Positions 46,675 to 55,863 are shown, counted from the first letter of the stretch. The stretch: DNA of 64,000 bases from Peptoniphilus genitalis (GCF_023614525.1 NZ_CP097885.1:1734501-1798500), one strand, 5' to 3'. A program made the numbers and translations. The notes: generated by a model from the letters alone, not told the origin.

Positions 46675-47913
46675 TTATTTCTCTAACTTATAATACATTT
46701 TGTAATGCTTTATAGATCCATACTTTCTCTTTAGATAAGTAATCTTTCTGCTAATGCTAAAGTCTTTCTTGTTGTTAATTGTAAATTCGTAGCCATTCTT
46801 TAAAAGCTCATCAATAGTCTTGTGGTACTTTTCATTTGTGTACTCTTTTAAAAGTTTTGGATGGGCATTCATCCAAATTTTTGAAGTTTCCTTGTGGTAG
46901 TAAACTTCTTCTTCAAAGCCAAGGTCTAAGAGGTCACGAATATAAAAATCAAGGACATTTACGCCACCAGCAGCCATGAAGTAATGACTTTGAGGAAGTC
47001 TAAGATTCATTTCAAAGGCCTTAAAGGTGTTGTCACGTGGATCGTATTTTAAGTCTATGTTTGAATAACCAGTGTAGTGAATTGACTCTAACTTTTCCCT
47101 ATAGAACTTATAAAGTTCAGGCATATTTCTTGTGTAAATTGCGTCGTTATTTCCAATCCTAAGTGGAAGTGGATCTGCAAGAAGAATTTGACCATAAACC
47201 ATCATCCTAACTTTTCCATTCTTGTCACAGTAGACGTTAAAGGAAGCTTGGTTTGATGCAGGACCAGGAATAAATTCTTGGACAAGCATGGTACCTTCAT
47301 AGTGGTTGTCGTCGTAAATTGTTTTTACAACTGATTCAAGTTCTGCATAGTCATAAATTGTATAGACCTTATACTTGTTTGGAAAAGATAATTTTACATA
47401 GGATATAGAATCGTTAGGTTTAAGTATAAGTGGGAACTGTAGGTCAAGACCTTCTATTTCCTTAGAAGAATTTATTATTGCAAATTTAGGATAGGGAATG
47501 CCAAGTTCTTCGCAGGAGTTATAAAAGTCGATTTTATTTTCAAGTCTGTCATTTAAGTCAGTAGATGGTGTGTTGAACTTGTAATAATCCTTTATTTTTT
47601 CCTTATTGTTTGAAAGTAGCTTAGAGTATTCATCTCCACAAGGAATTGTAATTAGGCTGGCATCCTTATTTGCTTCAGCAAATTTTATCATTTCACTGAC
47701 AAAAACTTCGTTGTTAGAAAAATTTTCTATAATCTTCCTATCAAGGATTTTCGAATTGTCTGTAGCAGGAAGGGGCTTTTGACAAAAAACTGTAGAGATT
47801 AGACCGTAGTTGTCATTTAAAATACGAGCTATCCCATAGGCATTTTCATCGGAACCAAGAATTACAAACTTAACATTATATTTTTTTATTATATCTCTAG
47901 AAATATTTTTCAT
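46675..47913 (-). CDS. Aslfm-like ATP-grasp D-amino-acid ligase (peptidoglycan cross-bridge)
   Basis: 412-residue ATP-grasp carboxylate-amine ligase. Landmarks match D-aspartate ligase Aslfm of Enterococcus faecium: LGSDENAYGIAR near the start, PCGDEYSKLL, FYNSCEELGIPYPK, VQEFIPGPASNQ, MVYGQILLADPLPLRIGN, YTGYSNIDLKYDPRD and FEMNLRLPQSHYF (metal/ATP residues). Aslfm adds D-Asp to the Lys side chain of UDP-MurNAc-pentapeptide. Peptoniphilaceae have D-Glu or D-Asp bridges, so this enzyme is a good candidate to build them; the exact amino acid is not shown. ATG 47913 has AAAGGAGA upstream; the earlier in-frame ATG 47931 lies before that site. TATAAT on the minus strand at 47961-47966 is a possible -10. 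Confidence 0.85.
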   Translation of the reverse strand: MKNISRDIIKKYNVKFVILGSDENAYGIARILNDNYGLISTVFCQKPLPATDNSKILDRKIIENFSNNEVFVSEMIKFAEANKDASLITIPCGDEYSKLLSNNKEKIKDYYKFNTPSTDLNDRLENKIDFYNSCEELGIPYPKFAIINSSKEIEGLDLQFPLILKPNDSISYVKLSFPNKYKVYTIYDYAELESVVKTIYDDNHYEGTMLVQEFIPGPASNQASFNVYCDKNGKVRMMVYGQILLADPLPLRIGNNDAIYTRNMPELYKFYREKLESIHYTGYSNIDLKYDPRDNTFKAFEMNLRLPQSHYFMAAGGVNVLDFYIRDLLDLGFEEEVYYHKETSKIWMNAHPKLLKEYTNEKYHKTIDELLKNGYEFTINNKKDFSISRKITYLKRKYGSIKHYKMYYKLEK

Positions 47914-47985
47914 GTTTCTCCTTTTATCCATAAATTTATTTAGTCGCTATATCTTTATACATTATACACTAGTGGGAGGGAAAAT

Positions 47986-48951
47986 TTAAGAAGGCTGGGT
48001 AAAAGCCCTATCTTTCTCCTTCCAATAATTTACAATTTTTATAATCTCCTCTTGAGAAATTATTTTTCTATTATTTTCCTTTAAAGCTTTGTCAATTTGT
48101 GAAATCACAGACAACTTGTCAGCACACCATTTAGGTTCATAAAGCTTTGATTTTGGTGGGTCACCACTTATCCTATGGACTACAGTTTTCTTGTCAATCC
48201 CATCTAGGGCTCTAAGAATAAGTTCCACATATTCATCTTTTGTTAGGATTTTAAAATTTTTATTTTTGTAAAGTTTATATATTTGAGAATCCTTCAAGAT
48301 GTATAAGTTGTGAAACTTTACTCCAAAGGGTGCAATGTCTTTTATGTAATTAATTGTTTTCTCGAAGTCCCCTTGATCTTCATAGGGAAGGCCAAAGATA
48401 GCATGAATTAAAAATAAAATATTAGCATCCTTTAATTTATTTATAGTTTCATCGAAAAGCTTGTGGGAGTAGCCACGGTTAATTAGTTTGATTGTATCTT
48501 CATTAACTGTCTGCATTCCAAGTTCAAGCCACAAAGTTTTCTTCTTAGAGATTTCTTTTAAATACTGGATTTTCTCATCATCAAGACAATCACACCTAGT
48601 TGCAATAGAGATACCTCTTATATCGTCACGGTCTGCAACTTGATTATAAATTTTTTTTAAATTATCTAAAGACCCATAGGTATTTGTAAAATTTTGAAAG
48701 TAGGCTATGTAGTTGTCAGCCTTCCATTTGTTTTTTAAAAACTCTTTTTGAGACTTTATTTGGTCACCAATACTGAGAGACTTTGAACCAGCAAATTCTC
48801 CACTGCCTTCGTCGGAACAAAAGATGCAACCAGTCTCTGAAAGTCTGCCATCTCTATTGGGACATGAAAATCCTCCATCAAGAGAAAGCTTGACAGTCTT
48901 GCCACCAAAGTATTCCTTAAAAAAATCATTAAAGGATAAAAATCTTCTCAC
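47986..48951 (-). CDS. YhcC-type (TIGR01212) radical SAM protein
   Basis: About 321 residues. Radical SAM cluster cysteines lie in the family's long spacing, FSCPNRDGRLSETGC then IFCS, preceded by VKLSLDGG; then YFQNFTNTY, IATRCDCL, ELGMQTVNEDT and HAIFGLPYE. Function in the cell is not established. GTG 48951 follows a GGTGAT site and gives the usual short N terminus before the FNDFFKEYFG segment; ATG 48969 is also open but has no ribosome site. It is divergent from the TPR gene and separated from the ATP-grasp gene by a possible promoter. Confidence 0.86.
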   Translation of the reverse strand: MRRFLSFNDFFKEYFGGKTVKLSLDGGFSCPNRDGRLSETGCIFCSDEGSGEFAGSKSLSIGDQIKSQKEFLKNKWKADNYIAYFQNFTNTYGSLDNLKKIYNQVADRDDIRGISIATRCDCLDDEKIQYLKEISKKKTLWLELGMQTVNEDTIKLINRGYSHKLFDETINKLKDANILFLIHAIFGLPYEDQGDFEKTINYIKDIAPFGVKFHNLYILKDSQIYKLYKNKNFKILTKDEYVELILRALDGIDKKTVVHRISGDPPKSKLYEPKWCADKLSVISQIDKALKENNRKIISQEEIIKIVNYWKEKDRAFTQPS

Positions 48952-49051
48952 GTTTATCACCACATTCATTATATATTTAATTAAAAATTATTTCTATGTA
49001 TATGAAATTGAAAAAAATACTATATAATAGAATAGGAATTGAGGTTTTTTA

Positions 49052-49948
49052 ATGGACTTAAAATTTAAAAACTATTTAATTTTAGCAGAAGACTTTTTAA
49101 TAGATGGCGACTATGATAAGGCTGAGGACCTCTTATTAAAGTCTCTTAACTTTACATCTGAGAAAGACCTAGATGAAAGAATTTCAGTTTACTTTGAGTT
49201 AGCTGATATTTATCTAAAGAAAGAAGCTTATGAAGAAGCAAAAAATTATTTTGATAAGATCTTAGCTTTGAAGGAGATGCCAGGAGCTTATTATGGGCTT
49301 GCCATTACCAATGATTTTGAGGGTGGAGACACAAACTACTCTATAGAAAATTACAAAAGAGCCATTGACCTAGACCATACCTATGACAGAGCTCACTATT
49401 ATCTAGCTCATGCCTATGACAAACTTGGAGAGAGTAAGCTTGCTATAGAGGAATTCAAGAAAGTTATCGACTTAGATGAATTTGACTTTGTGGCCTACAA
49501 CGACCTTGGATCCATCTATGAAGTCCTAAATGAAAATGAACTTGCAGAAAATTATGTAAAAAAATCATTATATATTAAAGAAGATTATGGTAGAGCCTTA
49601 TATAATATGGGTGTACTTTGTAAGAAGAAGGACGACAACAAGCAGGCACTTAAATATTATTATGATGCCATTAGCAAATTTGAAGATCCCTTTTTATTTT
49701 TAAATATGTCTGCAATTTATATCGAAGAAAAGGATTATGAAGCTGCTATTGATATATTAAACAGGGGACTTATAGATTTTCCAAAGTCTGTGAATCTCCA
49801 TTACAATAAGGCCTGCTCCTTCCACTTGCTTGGAAGAGATGACTTGGCCAAAGAAGAGATTATAACAGCGATAGAAATAAATCCAGATGCCTATGATTGG
49901 GCACTAAGAGATGATGATTTAAGTGAAATAGTAAAGGAGTTAAAATGA
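49052..49948 (+). CDS. TPR-repeat protein
   Basis: 298 residues made of about seven tetratricopeptide repeats (DGDYDKAEDLLLKSLNF, KEAYEEAKNYFDKILAL, THYDRAHYYLAHAYDKLGES-like spacing, DDNKQALKYYYDAI, EKDYEAAIDILNRGL, GRDDLAKEEIITAIEI). No signal peptide or membrane segment, so a cytoplasmic scaffold is likely; partner unknown. TATAAT at 49023-49028 is a candidate -10. Overlaps map by four bases. Confidence 0.85.
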   Translation: MDLKFKNYLILAEDFLIDGDYDKAEDLLLKSLNFTSEKDLDERISVYFELADIYLKKEAYEEAKNYFDKILALKEMPGAYYGLAITNDFEGGDTNYSIENYKRAIDLDHTYDRAHYYLAHAYDKLGESKLAIEEFKKVIDLDEFDFVAYNDLGSIYEVLNENELAENYVKKSLYIKEDYGRALYNMGVLCKKKDDNKQALKYYYDAISKFEDPFLFLNMSAIYIEEKDYEAAIDILNRGLIDFPKSVNLHYNKACSFHLLGRDDLAKEEIITAIEINPDAYDWALRDDDLSEIVKELK

Positions 49949-50700
49949 TAATTATAAAAACAGAAGATGAAATTAAGAAAATGCAAGTTGCTGGCAAGGT
50001 CTTATCAGATGTTCACCACAAGCTTAGAGATTTTATAAAGCCAGGTGTTAAGACAATTGAAATCGACAGATTTGTGGAAAATTATTTAAAGGAAAGAGGG
50101 GCCTATCCTGAACAAAAGGGTTATGAAGGCTATCCTTATTCAGTTTGTGCATCTGTTAATGATGAAATTTGCCACGGTTTTCCAACTGAATATGAGCTAA
50201 AAGATGGAGACATAATTACAGTTGATATGGTTGTAAATGTGGATGGATGGCTTGCCGATTCAGCTTGGTCTTATGAAGTGGGCAATGTTTCTCCTGAAGC
50301 AAAAAAACTTTTACAAGTAACTCGTGAAGCAATGTATAAGGGAATAGAAAAAGCTGTAATTGGAAATAGACTTGGCGATATTGGAGCAGCAGTTCAAAAA
50401 CACGCCGAAGACAATGGTTACTCTGTGGTAAGAGAATTTGTTGGACATGGAATCGGTCAAGAAATGCACGAAGACCCACAAGTTCTACACTATGGAAAGC
50501 CTGGTCGTGGTCTAAGAATCCAAGAGGGAATGGTATTTACTATTGAACCAATGATAAATATGGGTAAGAAGGAACTCACTATTGACGACAATGGTTGGAC
50601 TGCAAGGACAAAGGACGGCTCTCTTTCAGCTCAATATGAACACCAAATTGCAATTACAAAGGATGGTCCAATAATTATTACAGATCAAGGTGACTGTTAA
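49945..50700 (+). CDS. map: Methionine aminopeptidase, type I
   Basis: Removes the initiator Met after deformylation. 251 residues with the pita-bread fold residues: CASVNDEICHGFP (His), VDMVVNVDGWLADSAWSY (metal Asp), REFVGHGIGQEMHEDP (metal His), FTIEPM (metal Glu) and EHQIAIT. No N-terminal extension. ATGA overlap with the TPR gene; MATE gene follows after three bases. Confidence 0.96.
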   Translation: MIIIKTEDEIKKMQVAGKVLSDVHHKLRDFIKPGVKTIEIDRFVENYLKERGAYPEQKGYEGYPYSVCASVNDEICHGFPTEYELKDGDIITVDMVVNVDGWLADSAWSYEVGNVSPEAKKLLQVTREAMYKGIEKAVIGNRLGDIGAAVQKHAEDNGYSVVREFVGHGIGQEMHEDPQVLHYGKPGRGLRIQEGMVFTIEPMINMGKKELTIDDNGWTARTKDGSLSAQYEHQIAITKDGPIIITDQGDC

Positions 50701-50703
50701 TAA

Positions 50704-52068
50704 ATGAGGGAAGTCAATTTACTAAGGGGAAATATTTTTTCTGCCCTATTAAAAATGGCTTTGCCGCTAATGGGAACGGCCTTTGTTCAAATGGCTTATT
50801 CTCTTGTTGATTTAATGTGGTTGGGACGACTCTCTACAGAAGCTGTTGCTGCTGTAGGAGCCTGTTCCTTTTTAGTTTGGATGGCTCAGGCCATAACCCT
50901 TGTTGCCAAGACAGGAGTTTCCGTAGGACTGTCTCAGGCCTTTGGGAGAAATGATGATGAGTCATCGAAAAAAGTTTGGATAGCAGGATTTGTAATCAAT
51001 TTGATTTTTTGTATAGGACTAATGACCCTATACATAAGCATGAGAAATAATATTATTGGATTTTATAGGCTTGAAGAATCCGTTCACACCATGGCAGTTG
51101 ATTACTTATTAATTGTTAGTGGAGGACTAATTTTTACTTTTTTAAATCCAATTTTATCTTCGGCTTTTTTTGCCAAGGGGAATTCTATTACACCCTTTAA
51201 GATTTCAATTATTTCCTTGGTTATAAATTTAATCTTGGACCCCTTTTTTATATTTGGAATTGGGATTTTTCCGAAGATGGGAATAAGGGGAGCGGCCTAT
51301 GCTACTGTCCTTGCTCAGATGGTATCTAGCTTATTGTATCTTTATATTGGAGTAGCAAATAGAGAAATATTTGTTAGGACAAACTACTTTAAGATGCCAG
51401 AAGGGTCTTACTTTAAATCTATTTTAAACCTAGGCTTACCTGCATCACTCCAGTCTTTAATTCATGCTTCAGTGAGTATGATACTAAATAGATATATAGC
51501 AAGCTTTGGTGCTCTTTACATTGCAGTTTATTCCATTGGTTCACAAGTTGAATCAATTTCTTGGATGACTGCCGATGGGTTTGCCGTTGCCTTCTCTGCC
51601 TTTTTTGGTCAAAACTTTGGAGCTAAAAATTATGAAAGACTCCATGATGGAAGAAGAGAAGCTATGAAAATTGTAAATATTATTGGAATTTTTGCTACAG
51701 TCCTCTTATTTTTCTTTGCAGAAAATTTATTCAGACTCTTTATACCTAAGGACCCTGAGGCAATTGTAGCTGGTATAGATTATTTAAAAATTTTAGCTTT
51801 TTCGCAATACTTTATGACTTTAGAAATTGGTACTACAGGGATGCTAAATGGACTTGGGCTAACAAGGTATCCTGCTATAAATTCTATGGTATTTAATGTG
51901 TCAAGGATTCCAATGGCTCTTTTATTGATGCCAATCTTCCACGTAAATGGAATATGGTTGGCAATGACCCTATCGTCGGTTTTAAAGGGAATATTTTTAA
52001 CAATAGTCTATTATTATTTGCGAAAAAAGACTCAAGGATTTAGAATTAATATGAAAAGTTATTTATGA
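50704..52068 (+). CDS. MATE-family efflux transporter
   Basis: 454 residues with about twelve transmembrane helices in two MatE repeats, starting FSALLKMALPLMGTAFVQMAY and LVDLMWLGRLSTEAVAAVG. MATE pumps export cationic drugs or metabolites using Na+ or H+ gradients; the substrate here cannot be told. Part of the map-MATE-cyclophilin run. Confidence 0.92.
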   Translation: MREVNLLRGNIFSALLKMALPLMGTAFVQMAYSLVDLMWLGRLSTEAVAAVGACSFLVWMAQAITLVAKTGVSVGLSQAFGRNDDESSKKVWIAGFVINLIFCIGLMTLYISMRNNIIGFYRLEESVHTMAVDYLLIVSGGLIFTFLNPILSSAFFAKGNSITPFKISIISLVINLILDPFFIFGIGIFPKMGIRGAAYATVLAQMVSSLLYLYIGVANREIFVRTNYFKMPEGSYFKSILNLGLPASLQSLIHASVSMILNRYIASFGALYIAVYSIGSQVESISWMTADGFAVAFSAFFGQNFGAKNYERLHDGRREAMKIVNIIGIFATVLLFFFAENLFRLFIPKDPEAIVAGIDYLKILAFSQYFMTLEIGTTGMLNGLGLTRYPAINSMVFNVSRIPMALLLMPIFHVNGIWLAMTLSSVLKGIFLTIVYYYLRKKTQGFRINMKSYL

Positions 52069-52080
52069 AAGGGAGATTTA

Positions 52081-52686
52081 ATGTTAAAACAATTTGAAAA
52101 ACCTGCAATTGGAGAAAAGATTGCAGTATTAAAAACTAATAAAGGCGATATTAAAATTAGATTATTTGAAGAAGCAGCACCTCTTGCTGTTGAAAACTTC
52201 ATTTCACTTATAGAAGATAAATACTATGACGGAATAATTTTTCACAGGGTTATAGAAAACTTTATGATCCAAGGGGGAGACCCAAGTGGGACAGGTCGTG
52301 GAGGAGAAAGTAAGTGGAAGAAAGCTTTTAAGGATGAATTTGATGTGAACTTTAGAAATTTTAGGGGAGCTCTTTCCATGGCTAACGCTGGTCCAAACAC
52401 AAATGGATCTCAATTTTTTATAGTGCAAGGGGATAAACTCTCTGATGATATAATTTCACAAATGAAAGATGCTGGAGAAGAAAATGGTTATCCTGAAGAA
52501 ATTGTAAAGGCCTACGAAGAAAAGGGAGGAGCTTTTTGGCTGGATGGAAAGCACTCTGTTTTTGGACAAGTTCTTGAGGGAATGGATGTAGTTGATGACA
52601 TTGCCAAGACTAGAGTTGGTTTTATGGATAAACCAGTTAACGACATAGTGATAGAAGAAGCAATAGTAGAAGAGTATAAGGGATAA
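52081..52686 (+). CDS. Cyclophilin-type peptidyl-prolyl isomerase
   Basis: 201 residues, no signal peptide, so cytoplasmic. Cyclophilin core: IKIRLFEEAAPLAVENF, FHRVIENFMIQGGDPSGTG with the catalytic Arg, GALSMANAGPNTNGSQFFI and HSVFGQVLEGMDVVD. A ~30-residue insertion (KDAGEENGYPEEIVKAYEEK) between the last two blocks is common in Firmicute members. Confidence 0.94.
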   Translation: MLKQFEKPAIGEKIAVLKTNKGDIKIRLFEEAAPLAVENFISLIEDKYYDGIIFHRVIENFMIQGGDPSGTGRGGESKWKKAFKDEFDVNFRNFRGALSMANAGPNTNGSQFFIVQGDKLSDDIISQMKDAGEENGYPEEIVKAYEEKGGAFWLDGKHSVFGQVLEGMDVVDDIAKTRVGFMDKPVNDIVIEEAIVEEYKG

Positions 52687-52690
52687 GATC

Positions 52691-53293
52691 ATGCATCAGT
52701 ATAGAGGAAGAATGATATTACACACAGGTTCTATGTTTTCTGGAAAGACTAGTTCACTGGAAAAGGACCTAAAGAGATTTTCTATTGCCAATTACAAGGT
52801 AGTTGCCTTTAAACCACTTATGGATAAGAGGTATGCTAAAAATGAAATTGTAACACATGATAAGATTTCCCTTGATGCTGTTGAAGTTGAATCAATAAAT
52901 GAAATCTTAGCTTATGTAGAAAAATACTCTCCACAAGTTATTGGAATCGATGAAGTACAATTTTTGTGTGACACGCCTGAACTTGTATTAGAAGACTTAG
53001 AAAAAATTCTCGATATGGGAATTACTATTGTATTAGCAGGACTTGATATGGACTACATGGCTCAACCTTTTGAAATAGTAAAGGAACTTATGCCAAAGGT
53101 TGACTACCTCAATAAGCACCATGCAGTTTGCAAGAAGTGTGGAACCGATGCTTGGGTTTCTCACAGAAAAATCAAGAGTGACAAGAGGGTAGAGCTTGGA
53201 GCTGTAGAAGAATATGAACCACTTTGTAGAAGATGCTATAGGGAAGCAAGAGAAGAAGATAAGATAAGAAAAAACCAAGAAAATTTTTTATAA
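52691..53293 (+). CDS. tdk: Thymidine kinase
   Basis: Salvages thymidine to dTMP. 200 residues, type II family: P-loop GSMFSGKTSSL near 13-23, VIGIDEVQFL (Walker B), AGLDMDYMAQPF lasso region and two zinc cysteine pairs (CKKCGTDAW, CRRCY). Located directly before the pseudouridine operon, a neighbouring nucleoside-salvage function. Confidence 0.96.
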   Translation: MHQYRGRMILHTGSMFSGKTSSLEKDLKRFSIANYKVVAFKPLMDKRYAKNEIVTHDKISLDAVEVESINEILAYVEKYSPQVIGIDEVQFLCDTPELVLEDLEKILDMGITIVLAGLDMDYMAQPFEIVKELMPKVDYLNKHHAVCKKCGTDAWVSHRKIKSDKRVELGAVEEYEPLCRRCYREAREEDKIRKNQENFL

Positions 53294-53297
53294 GATA

Positions 53298-53346
53298 TTG
53301 ACAACCTCTAATCATTTGACTAGAATATAAGTAAATGATTAGAGGT
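53298..53346 (+). promoter_or_regulatory. psuK promoter with a perfect palindromic operator
   Basis: TTGACA at 53298-53303, 17-base spacer, TAGAAT at 53321-53326. A perfect 14-bp inverted repeat brackets the -10: ACCTCTAATCATTT at 53304-53317 and AAATGATTAGAGGT at 53333-53346, 15 bases apart. The right arm contains the AGAGGT of the psuK ribosome site. A repressor bound here would block RNA polymerase; the obvious candidate is the HTH domain of PsuK itself. Confidence 0.8.
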
Positions 53347-53353
53347 GATTTTT

Positions 53354-54424
53354 TTGACTCCAAGAGAGAAAGAAATTATAAATCTTTTGAAAAAAAATCC
53401 TGGAATGTCTCAGCAAGAAATTGCTGATGAGTTAAACATCACAAGGTCAGGGGTATCTGCCCATATTAATAATCTGATGACCTCGGGTTATATCTTGGGA
53501 AGGGGTTATATCTTAAGAGAGGACACCTATGTTGCTATACTTGGTGGCTGCAATATGGATATAAGTGGATCAACCTTTGATAATTTAAAAGAGAGAGACT
53601 CAAACCCAGGAAAAATTGAATACTCTAGTGGCGGTGTTGGAAGAAACATTTGCGAGAACCTAGCAAGGCTTGGGGTTAATACCAGTCTTCTATCAGTAGT
53701 AGGAAGAGACGATGCCGGCAAGAATATTTTGACGGAGCTCAACAGGATAAATGTTGACAGCTCAAGAGTTCTAATAACTGATGGCATCACTCCACACTAT
53801 CTTGCAATCCTTGACGAAACTAGAGATATGTATGTAGCCATATCAGACATGGAACTCATAAAGAACATTGACAAGGATTATGTTGAGAAAAACAGAAAAA
53901 TTATTGAGAATGCTGAATTCACAATAATGGATACAAATCTTGAAGAGGAGACTCTTGACTATGTCCTAAAAAACTTAAAGGGCAAGTTTTTGATAGATGG
54001 GGTTTCAACTAAAAAGGTAATGAAGATTAAAAACATGCTAGAAAAGATTTACTTCTTAAAGGTAAATATTTATGAAGCCCAGGCTCTTTCAGGATTGGAA
54101 ACTGATAACATTGATATGCTTGGAGAAGACCTAATAAGTAAGGGCCTAGAAAGTCTTGTAATAACTGCTGGAGGCCAAGGATCATATTATTTTGAAAAAG
54201 ATTTTAAGATGATGAGAAAGCCGAGAGAAGTTAAAATATTAAGTGCCAGTGGAGCAGGAGATGCCTTTATGGCAGGCTATGCTTATGGACTTTATAATGA
54301 TTTAGAAATAGAAGAGAGAATGGCTGCAGCAGAAGCAGCAGCTAGGATAACACTTATGAGCTCAGACTCATGTTCAAAGGATATGAATGAAAATAATTTA
54401 AAAGGAGAAATTTATGATTACTAA
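53354..54424 (+). CDS. psuK: HTH-PfkB fusion, probable pseudouridine kinase
   Basis: About 356 residues. N-terminal winged HTH (TPREKEIINLLKKNPGMSQQEIADELNITRSG, residues 2-50) fused to a PfkB/ribokinase domain with GGVGRNICENLARLG near 95 and the catalytic SASGAGDAFMAGY near 300. PfkB kinase next to psuG indicates pseudouridine kinase, giving pseudouridine 5'-phosphate. TTG 53354 is chosen because AGAGGTGAT precedes it; GTG 53345 lies inside that site. The DNA-binding domain and upstream palindrome suggest autoregulation by substrate. psuG overlaps by 11 bases. Confidence 0.88.
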   Translation: MTPREKEIINLLKKNPGMSQQEIADELNITRSGVSAHINNLMTSGYILGRGYILREDTYVAILGGCNMDISGSTFDNLKERDSNPGKIEYSSGGVGRNICENLARLGVNTSLLSVVGRDDAGKNILTELNRINVDSSRVLITDGITPHYLAILDETRDMYVAISDMELIKNIDKDYVEKNRKIIENAEFTIMDTNLEEETLDYVLKNLKGKFLIDGVSTKKVMKIKNMLEKIYFLKVNIYEAQALSGLETDNIDMLGEDLISKGLESLVITAGGQGSYYFEKDFKMMRKPREVKILSASGAGDAFMAGYAYGLYNDLEIEERMAAAEAAARITLMSSDSCSKDMNENNLKGEIYDY

Positions 54425-55337
54425 TGAAATGCTAAAAAAATATGTTGAGTACAGTGACGAAGTTAAAAAAGCTATGGAAGAAGGCAAACCAGTAGTTGCC
54501 CTTGAATCTACAATTATTTCTCACGGAATGCCTTACCCACAAAATATTGAAACAGCCAAGGCTTGTGAAGAAATCATTAGAGAAAATGGAGCTGTTCCTG
54601 CAACAACTGCAATTATTGGTGGAAAGATTAAAATTGGTCTTAGCGAAGAAGAATTAGAATTCATGGCAACTTCAAAGGACATCATCAAGGCTTCAAGAAG
54701 AGACTTTGCTTATATTGTTTCTCGTGGACTTAATGGAGCTACAACAGTTGCATCAACTATTATTGCATCAAGACTTGCTGGAATCAAAATCTTTGTTACT
54801 GGTGGACTTGGTGGAGTTCACAGACACGCTGAAACAACTTTTGATATCTCAAGAGACCTTGAAGAACTTGCATCAAATGACATTATGATAGTATGTGCAG
54901 GTTGTAAATCAATCCTTGATATTGGACTTACTCTTGAATATCTTGAAACAAAGGGTGTTCCAGTATTTGGTTACCAAACTTATCATATGCCAGCTTTCTT
55001 TACAAGAAAATCTGAATTTAAAGTTGACTACAACATTAAAACACCTCAAGAAGCAGCAGAAGCAGCAAATACTCAATGGAATCTTGGTTTAACAGGGGGA
55101 ATTCTTCTTACAAATCCAATTCCAGAAGCAGATTCAATGGACGAAGATAAAATCAACAAGGCAATTGAAGCAGCTCTAGTTGAAGCTGAAGAAAAGGGAA
55201 TCCATGGAAAGGAAACAACTCCATTCCTATTATCTAAGGTTCTTGAAGTTACTGAAGGAAAATCTCTTGAAGCTAACATTGCACTTGTTAAGAACAACGC
55301 AAGATTAGGTGCTGAAGTTGCAAAATATCTCTACTAA
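54414..55337 (+). CDS. psuG: Pseudouridine-5'-phosphate glycosidase
   Basis: Cleaves pseudouridine 5'-phosphate to uracil and ribose 5-phosphate. 307 residues: VALESTIISHGMPYPQN near 28-44, VPATTAIIGGKIKIG, SRRDFAYIVSRGLNGATTVAST, FVTGGLGGVHRHAE and TNPIPEADSMD, all hallmark segments with the catalytic Lys/Glu. ATG 54414 has AAAGGAGAA upstream and overlaps the psuK end. Completes pseudouridine breakdown with psuK. Confidence 0.97.
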   Translation: MITNEMLKKYVEYSDEVKKAMEEGKPVVALESTIISHGMPYPQNIETAKACEEIIRENGAVPATTAIIGGKIKIGLSEEELEFMATSKDIIKASRRDFAYIVSRGLNGATTVASTIIASRLAGIKIFVTGGLGGVHRHAETTFDISRDLEELASNDIMIVCAGCKSILDIGLTLEYLETKGVPVFGYQTYHMPAFFTRKSEFKVDYNIKTPQEAAEAANTQWNLGLTGGILLTNPIPEADSMDEDKINKAIEAALVEAEEKGIHGKETTPFLLSKVLEVTEGKSLEANIALVKNNARLGAEVAKYLY

Positions 55338-55821
55338 TTCAAAAAAAGTTTCAGAATCAAAGGTAGTCTTCACATACGGTGTTATGCCAACAGACTTAAA
55401 TACTGGAGGCACACTTTATGGACCAAGACTTTTTGAGATAGCAGACCACAGCTCTGGTACTTGTGCCATAAGACACACAAGGGGGAGAGTTGCTACAATC
55501 TCCTGTGATAGTTTAACTTTTTTAAGGCCAATTAACCAAGGAGACTTTTTGACAGCAACAACTTTTATCTCTGGAGTGGGCAATACTTCTGTAGAAGTTT
55601 TCACAAAGTTTACTAAAGAAGGTCCTATGACTGGAGAAACTGAGCTTGCAGCCTTTTGCTTTCTAACATTTAAGTGCAAGGGTACTGAGCCGGGAATGAT
55701 TCCAGAAATTATTGGAGAAAGTCTTGAAGAGAAAAAAATCATTGAAGGCTACGAAGCGAGAAAACAAATTAATAAGATTAGACAACAAAACAACAAGGAA
55801 TTAAGAGAAATCTTAAAATAA
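55318..55821 (+). CDS. Hotdog-fold acyl-CoA thioesterase-like protein
   Basis: About 167 residues. Hotdog-domain features: PTDLNTGGTLYGPRLFEIADHSSG near 26, RVATISCDSLTFLRPINQGDFL, and GVGNTSVEVFTK, as in acyl-CoA thioester hydrolases (YciA/BACH-like). No ATG is available; TTG 55318 lies six bases after AGGTG inside the last codons of psuG, so translation is coupled to psuG (GTG 55309 is an alternative). Substrate unknown; a link to pseudouridine use is not evident. Terminator follows. Confidence 0.78.
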   Translation: MQNISTNSKKVSESKVVFTYGVMPTDLNTGGTLYGPRLFEIADHSSGTCAIRHTRGRVATISCDSLTFLRPINQGDFLTATTFISGVGNTSVEVFTKFTKEGPMTGETELAAFCFLTFKCKGTEPGMIPEIIGESLEEKKIIEGYEARKQINKIRQQNNKELREILK

Positions 55822-55825
55822 AATT

Positions 55826-55863
55826 AAGCTGTAAGTAACTTATGTTATTTGCAGCTTTTTAAT
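55826..55863 (+). terminator. Terminator after the psuKG-thioesterase operon
   Basis: AAGCTG and CAGCTT bracket a longer imperfect stem (TAAC / GTTA near the loop), then a short T tract. Confidence 0.7.
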
